Shown: in pieces, positions 32,800 through 35,919 of the stretch
Position numbering within the stretch: the stretch's first letter is position 1
Layout of the letters: each line of letters begins with the position of its first letter
Source: Gammaproteobacteria bacterium
GTDB lineage: Bacteria > Pseudomonadota > Gammaproteobacteria > CAIRSR01
Reading direction: 5' to 3'
Length of the DNA: 35,919 nt
NCBI GenBank assembly: GCA_963575655.1
Contig: CAUYTY010000190.1
Location: forward strand, 1-35,919
The notes under the pieces: generated by a model
The model's input: only the letters and a program-made list of their open reading frames with translations
What the model was told of the DNA's origin: nothing
Databases searched by the model: none
Made by a program: the position numbers and the translations under genes

Positions 32800-33264
32800 A
32801 TGTCTAAAAAGCTTGCCATTATTGCCACCAAGGGTACCCTCGATTGGGCCTATCCGCCCTTTATCTTGGCCTCCACTGCGGCTGCCCTGGGATACGATGT
32901 CCAGGTATTCTTTACGTTTTATGGCCTCAAACTCCTTCAGAAGGATTTGGATCTTCAGGTGAGTTCTCTAGGCAATCCGGGCATGCCGATGCCGATGCCG
33001 GTGCCAGTACTCATCCAGGCCCTGCCGGGAATGCAGCGCATGATGACGATGATGATGAAAAAGAAGATGAAGGACAAAGGAGTGGCGAGCCTTGAGGAAT
33101 TGCGCGCACTGTGTGTTGAGGCAGAAGTAAAAATGGTTGCCTGCCAGATGACGGTGGACCTTTTCGAATTCAACCCGGCCGATTTTATCGGCGGTATTGA
33201 ATTCGGCGGGGCAGCTACATTCTTTGAATTCGCAGGGGAAGCGGACGTCTGCCTCTATATTTGA
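32800..33264 (+). CDS. dsrE2: DsrE2-family sulfurtransferase
   Basis: The 154-residue protein begins KKLAIIATKGTLDWAYPPFILASTAAALGYDVQVFFTFYGLKLLQKD, the fold of DsrE-like proteins. It has the DsrE2 middle segment, rich in Met, Pro and Lys (GMPMPMPVPVLIQALPGMQRMM and MMKKKMKDKG), and cysteines in LRALCVEAEVKMVACQMTVDLF, the second in the position of the active cysteine. It ends in FFEFAGEADVCLYI. With TusA next to it, it would bind and transfer sulfane sulfur in the cytoplasm. The typical rhodanese gene is missing. A strong hairpin follows. Confidence 0.93.
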   Translation: MSKKLAIIATKGTLDWAYPPFILASTAAALGYDVQVFFTFYGLKLLQKDLDLQVSSLGNPGMPMPMPVPVLIQALPGMQRMMTMMMKKKMKDKGVASLEELRALCVEAEVKMVACQMTVDLFEFNPADFIGGIEFGGAATFFEFAGEADVCLYI

Positions 33265-33371
33265 GAGGCGACAAAAGATTCGGGGTCGCAGTGCGCCGCT
33301 AAGATTATGAGGTAGCGTGTGTGTCTGATTACGATCCATGAGCATACAACTGTTTAGGCAGTTGGGAGTAG

Positions 33372-33440
33372 AAAATACCCATCGTCCCTCTTCCCTGTAT
33401 CTTTTCTTATGGGCAGGAGAGGGGCGATGGGTATTTTTTT
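33372..33440. terminator. Long hairpin with T tract between dsrE2 and the DUF2058 gene
   Basis: AAAATACCCATCGTCCCTC (33372-33390) pairs with the complement at 33417-33435 (GAGAGGGGCGATGGGTATTTT) with one or two mismatches, then TTTT follows. The A/T flanks make it bidirectional. It ends 108 nt after the dsrE2 stop and starts 127 nt before the DUF2058 start, so it may be a terminator for tusA-dsrE2 or an attenuator for the next gene. Confidence 0.8.
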
Positions 33441-33498
33441 GCTTCCAACAGCTTGGGTCAGTATTCATTTATCTAATGAGACTCGATGGAGTCGGATT

Positions 33499-34056
33499 AT
33501 GGGTAATTCATTACGTGATGCGTTGACAAAGGCGGGGGTAGTCAACTCCGCACAGGCAAAAGTATCTGCTCAACAAGCGAAAAAGCAGACACGTCAGGAG
33601 CTTCACACGAAGCGTACCGGGGCGCCCCCGGTGCGGAATGAAGCGGCCTTGGCCGCTACTAAGGCTCAGGAAGAAAAACTGGCCCGAGACCGGGAGATGA
33701 ATCGAGAACGGGAGGCCGCAATTGCTGCCAAGGCCGCCCGCGCCCAAGCCCGACAGATGTTGCGAGAACGGATGCAAAACGATGAGTCTGCTGATCTTAC
33801 CTTCAATTTTGTGGAAGGTGGTCACATTCGCCATATCTACGTGACCGCACCTCAACGGGTTGACCTCGAAAAAGGTCGTCTTTCTGTCGTTGCTTTGGTG
33901 GATCGTCATTATTTAGTACCTACCGAAGTGGCAGATAAGGTTCAGACTCTCATCCCCGAGATCTTTGTCTATCGCCCGGCGTCAGAAGTAACTCAGGTTA
34001 TTCCCGAAGACGACCCCTACGCTGCCTATCAGATCCCCGACGACCTAATGTGGTAA
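33499..34056 (+). CDS. DUF2058 family protein (YaiL-like)
   Basis: The family is nucleoprotein/polynucleotide-associated in annotation only; no function is established. ATG 33499 gives 185 residues starting MGNSLRDALTKAGVV, the usual DUF2058 start; the 30 longer residues upstream come from the hairpin. An N-terminal charged coiled-coil (about 15-95: many Ala, Lys, Arg, Glu) is followed by a compact domain (NFVEGGHIRHIYVTAPQRVDLEKGRLSVVALVDRHYLVPTEVADKV) and an acidic C-terminus (DDPYAAYQIPDDLMW). It is cytoplasmic, alone, downstream of tusA-dsrE2. Confidence 0.88.
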   Translation: MGNSLRDALTKAGVVNSAQAKVSAQQAKKQTRQELHTKRTGAPPVRNEAALAATKAQEEKLARDREMNREREAAIAAKAARAQARQMLRERMQNDESADLTFNFVEGGHIRHIYVTAPQRVDLEKGRLSVVALVDRHYLVPTEVADKVQTLIPEIFVYRPASEVTQVIPEDDPYAAYQIPDDLMW

Positions 34057-34265
34057 TTATATTTCACCATTCGCCATAGAAAATCGCGAGTAATTATTAT
34101 GCGCCTATGTTTATAAGAGAAGATAATTAGTGTTAGGTATGATTTCTGGGCCTTGATCATCGTTTCGTCAGGTTTCCTTATTTGCCCCAATGGGGTGAAA
34201 TAGCCCGCGTAGAATGCGCTAAGGAACGAGCCGCATTATTCACCTCATTTACCACCGCTGATAAC
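34057..34265. other. Gene-free spacer
   Basis: AT-rich sequence with no supported gene. It ends where the inverted-repeat element begins at 34266. I see no terminator with a T tract directly after the DUF2058 stop. Confidence 0.5.
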
Positions 34266-34536
34266 TAATGCTTGACCGGAAACCCCGATTTTGTGTTTTT
34301 CATCGTTCCCACGCTCCGCGTGGGAATGCGTCCCGCGATGCTCCCGCGTCGCGTGTCTCGAAATATGGCATATCCATTGTGGTGATTCCATTCCATAGGT
34401 CATATACCGCGATGACTTCCGGCTTGTTCGTGATCCCCACCAATACGCGACGCAGGAGCGTCGCGGGATGCATTCCCACGCGGAGCGTGGGAACGATGTA
34501 TGAACGTGTATAAAACCGAGGTTTTCGGCCAGACAC
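34266..34536. repeat. 271-bp long-inverted-repeat element
   Basis: The left end CTTGACCGGAAACCCCGATT (34271) pairs with the complement of TAAAACCGAGGTTTTCGGCC (34511), and the next 60 bp on both sides continue the inverted repeat: GTTCCCACGCTCCGCGTGGG (34305), then GTCCCGCGATGC, against GCATTCCCACGCGGAGCGTG (34469). The unpaired centre of about 90 bp has no gene. A partial direct copy of the left end is at 34558-34592. It has MITE structure. Confidence 0.8.
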
Positions 34537-34555
34537 TAGGTAGCAACTTGAATTA
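34537..34555. repeat. Solo MITE terminal repeat
   Basis: TAGGTAGCAACTTGAATTA is a near copy of the type A/B right end, directly abutting the long inverted-repeat element. It is probably the leftover of an excised or truncated unit. Confidence 0.65.
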
Positions 34556-34621
34556 ACTAATGCTTGACCGAAAACCCTGATTTTGTATTTTGTAACCCGG
34601 GGAATTGCTAGAGTTGCTACT

Positions 34622-34770
34622 TAACCCAAGTTGCCACCTACTTGCCCCCTCCCCAGCCCTCCCCGTAAACGGGGAGGGAGTAGGCCGCAGACCTCCCCCC
34701 GTTTACGGGGGGATTGAGGGGGGGCGATTGGATGCGATCCCGAATTTTGAATAGGTGGCAACTTGGGTTA
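34622..34770. repeat. MITE type A, full copy (149 bp)
   Basis: TAACCCAAGTTGCCACCTA and TAGGTGGCAACTTGGGTTA are perfect inverted terminal repeats. The interior is nearly identical to 23579-23727, and the length is the same. The two copies are over 11 kb apart, so the family is probably recently active. Confidence 0.85.
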
Positions 34771-34923
34771 CTTATCATTCGTTAGGTCGTCATCCCGGCA
34801 GGGATTGTCGGAATCTAAGACACAGGGACGTGAGTCTCTGATCAAGCCATCCATGGTATCTGGATTCCGATACTCTCTGTCGGAATGATGGTTGGATTGA
34901 GTCATGGGTAACAACTTGGGTTA
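34771..34923. repeat. MITE-related type C element
   Basis: It is bounded on the right by GGTAACAACTTGGGTTA and on the left by the type A end. The interior is an inverted repeat of its own: CATCCCGGCAGGGATTGTCG with GGAATC (34790-34815) against GGATTCCGATACTCTCTGTC and GGAATGATG (34862-34889). A fragment in reverse lies at 18166-18222. Confidence 0.65.
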
Positions 34924-34996
34924 CAAAAGGAAATCTGATGAAACGATGAGCAAGGCCGACTTCTGTAGCGAATGGTGAGCCATAAGGTAGAATAAA

Positions 34997-35884
34997 ATGC
35001 GCATCCGCAGAAATGACAGTCCTAACGTCTTGAAATCATCCTTCCTGAAAATAACCATTCTGTTTGCGCTCGTGAGCGCGATTATCCTGGTTAGCGCCTA
35101 CGGATCGTACTTGTTCTTTGCCAACGAAATGCTCAATCATGAACGGGAAGATTTGCAAAGCCTCGGCAAGATGAAGGCAGAACGCATTAATGATCTGCTA
35201 AATAACTGCCATAGTGATACAAATATTTTCATTGCACGATCCTCAGTATGGAAAACCTTGATGGCAATCGACGCGGTAGAGGAGGCGCGCCGTCTCACCA
35301 AGGCAATTACTAACATGCTACAAAGCGGTAAGAATTATCGTCGCATTCTCGTGGTTGACATGGCATTTCAGCTCGTCGCACCAACCATCTCACATCGATT
35401 TGAACCTATTGAGTTGTCTGCCCTACGGGAGGCTGTCAAAACCCGTGATTTTGTGCTGGTCGATCTACACCGCATCGAAGATGGCGTGATCGTCTATGGC
35501 GCTGCCCACCCAGTCTTCGCAAACGACGATAGTAACGGCGCAGTAGTGGGCGCTGTCTACTTTGAACGTGCCGCTCAACAAGATCTATTCCCGCTTTTGG
35601 AATTAGAATCTACGTCTAGTTACTCATTAGAGACCTTGATAGCGCGCCAAGAAGGTAACGACATATTGTTTCTAAGCCCACTACGTTTCAAGCCAGATGC
35701 GTCACCATTATCGTTTCGCATGTCAATCAACAACTATCAAACTCTGGCCGGAAATGCACTGGTCCGTGGCCAATTCGGTCTAGTTACCGGCCACGATTAT
35801 CACGGTAACGATGTTATCGGGACCACCCGTGCGGTTCCAGGCACTCCATGGGTAATGATCACGAAGAGGCGGATTCAACCTTGA
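34997..35884 (+). CDS. Membrane-anchored Cache-type sensor domain, output missing
   Basis: ATG 34997 follows AAGGTAG. Residues 15-43 form a transmembrane helix (FLKITILFALVSAIILVSAYGSYLFF), followed by a long extracytoplasmic region of about 250 residues with the double-Cache pattern: a helical entry (LNHEREDLQSLGKMKAERINDLLNN), AITNMLQSGKNYRRILVVDMAFQLV, VIVYGAAHPVFANDDSNGAVVGAVYF, and GTTRAVPGTPWVMITKRRIQP. In sensor kinases, chemoreceptors or GGDEF proteins the TPWVxxxK segment is followed by a second membrane helix and an output domain. Here a TGA at 35882 ends the protein. A stretch of 37 bp to the window edge does not restore one, so the gene may be truncated or frameshifted. Confidence 0.8.
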   Translation: MRIRRNDSPNVLKSSFLKITILFALVSAIILVSAYGSYLFFANEMLNHEREDLQSLGKMKAERINDLLNNCHSDTNIFIARSSVWKTLMAIDAVEEARRLTKAITNMLQSGKNYRRILVVDMAFQLVAPTISHRFEPIELSALREAVKTRDFVLVDLHRIEDGVIVYGAAHPVFANDDSNGAVVGAVYFERAAQQDLFPLLELESTSSYSLETLIARQEGNDILFLSPLRFKPDASPLSFRMSINNYQTLAGNALVRGQFGLVTGHDYHGNDVIGTTRAVPGTPWVMITKRRIQP

Positions 35885-35919
35885 AGTGCAACGGGTGGGT
35901 TAATCGATTGTAACTCATT

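Noticed and set aside
23579-34770. Repeated GC-rich palindromes as a CRISPR array
   Set aside because: The units are dispersed over kilobases, have inverted terminal repeats and are not separated by regular unique spacers.

Overview
The window looks like a chromosomal segment of a sulfur-oxidising, flagellated gammaproteobacterium. Reasons: the rimP-nusA-infB-rbfA-truB order, a gammaproteobacterial type rimP leader, a tusA-dsrE2 pair, BepA- and DUF2058 (YaiL)-like genes, and a flgBCDEFGH cluster behind a sigma-54 promoter. I cannot name the species. Intergenic regions are loaded with IS remnants, MITE-like elements and long hairpins, as in repeat-rich genomes of large sulfur bacteria.

Layout. 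1-5660 is an IS graveyard: an IS200/IS605-like remnant, a weak IS4-superfamily remnant, a rearranged IS630 copy bounded by an 86-bp perfect inverted repeat and carrying a truncated IS1-like transposase plus half a MITE, a small unknown acidic gene, and an IS607-type element (frameshifted serine transposase, TnpB nuclease, 10-bp phased GTCC repeats at both ends). 6014-13272 is the transcription/translation operon rimP-nusA-infB-rbfA-truB, with two hairpin terminators in its leader and an IF2 carrying a very long repeated disordered linker. 13610-14377 is a DsbC-like periplasmic disulfide isomerase. 14725-17268 is a two-gene signalling module: an FHA-transmembrane-caspase protein followed, 3 nt later, by a PP2C-type phosphatase with a substituted metal-site residue. 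17486-18031 is a cytochrome b561 bracketed by two copies of the same hairpin and of another repeat. 18291-20515 (minus) holds a citramalate-synthase-like enzyme and a DUF1134 envelope protein. 20684-23531 is a pair of M16 zinc-protease-family genes (one catalytic, one not). 23864-30411 (minus) is flgB-C-D-E-F-(small ORF)-G-H. 30705-32243 (minus) is a BepA-like metalloprotease with TPRs. 32540-33264 is tusA-dsrE2, followed by a strong hairpin and a DUF2058 gene. 34266-34923 is a cluster of inverted-repeat elements. 34997-35884 is a Cache-type sensor lacking its output domain.

How genes work together. The first operon makes ribosome maturation (RimP, RbfA, TruB), initiation (IF2) and transcription elongation (NusA) factors together. 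DsbC, DUF1134, the M16 pair and BepA all serve the envelope. TusA and DsrE2 trade sulfane sulfur in cytoplasmic sulfur oxidation. The flagellar cluster builds rod, hook and L-ring but stops at flgH, where a MITE array begins. The strongest candidate for something undescribed is the FHA-caspase/PP2C module: it has the parts for phosphothreonine-dependent control of a membrane-anchored caspase-like protease.
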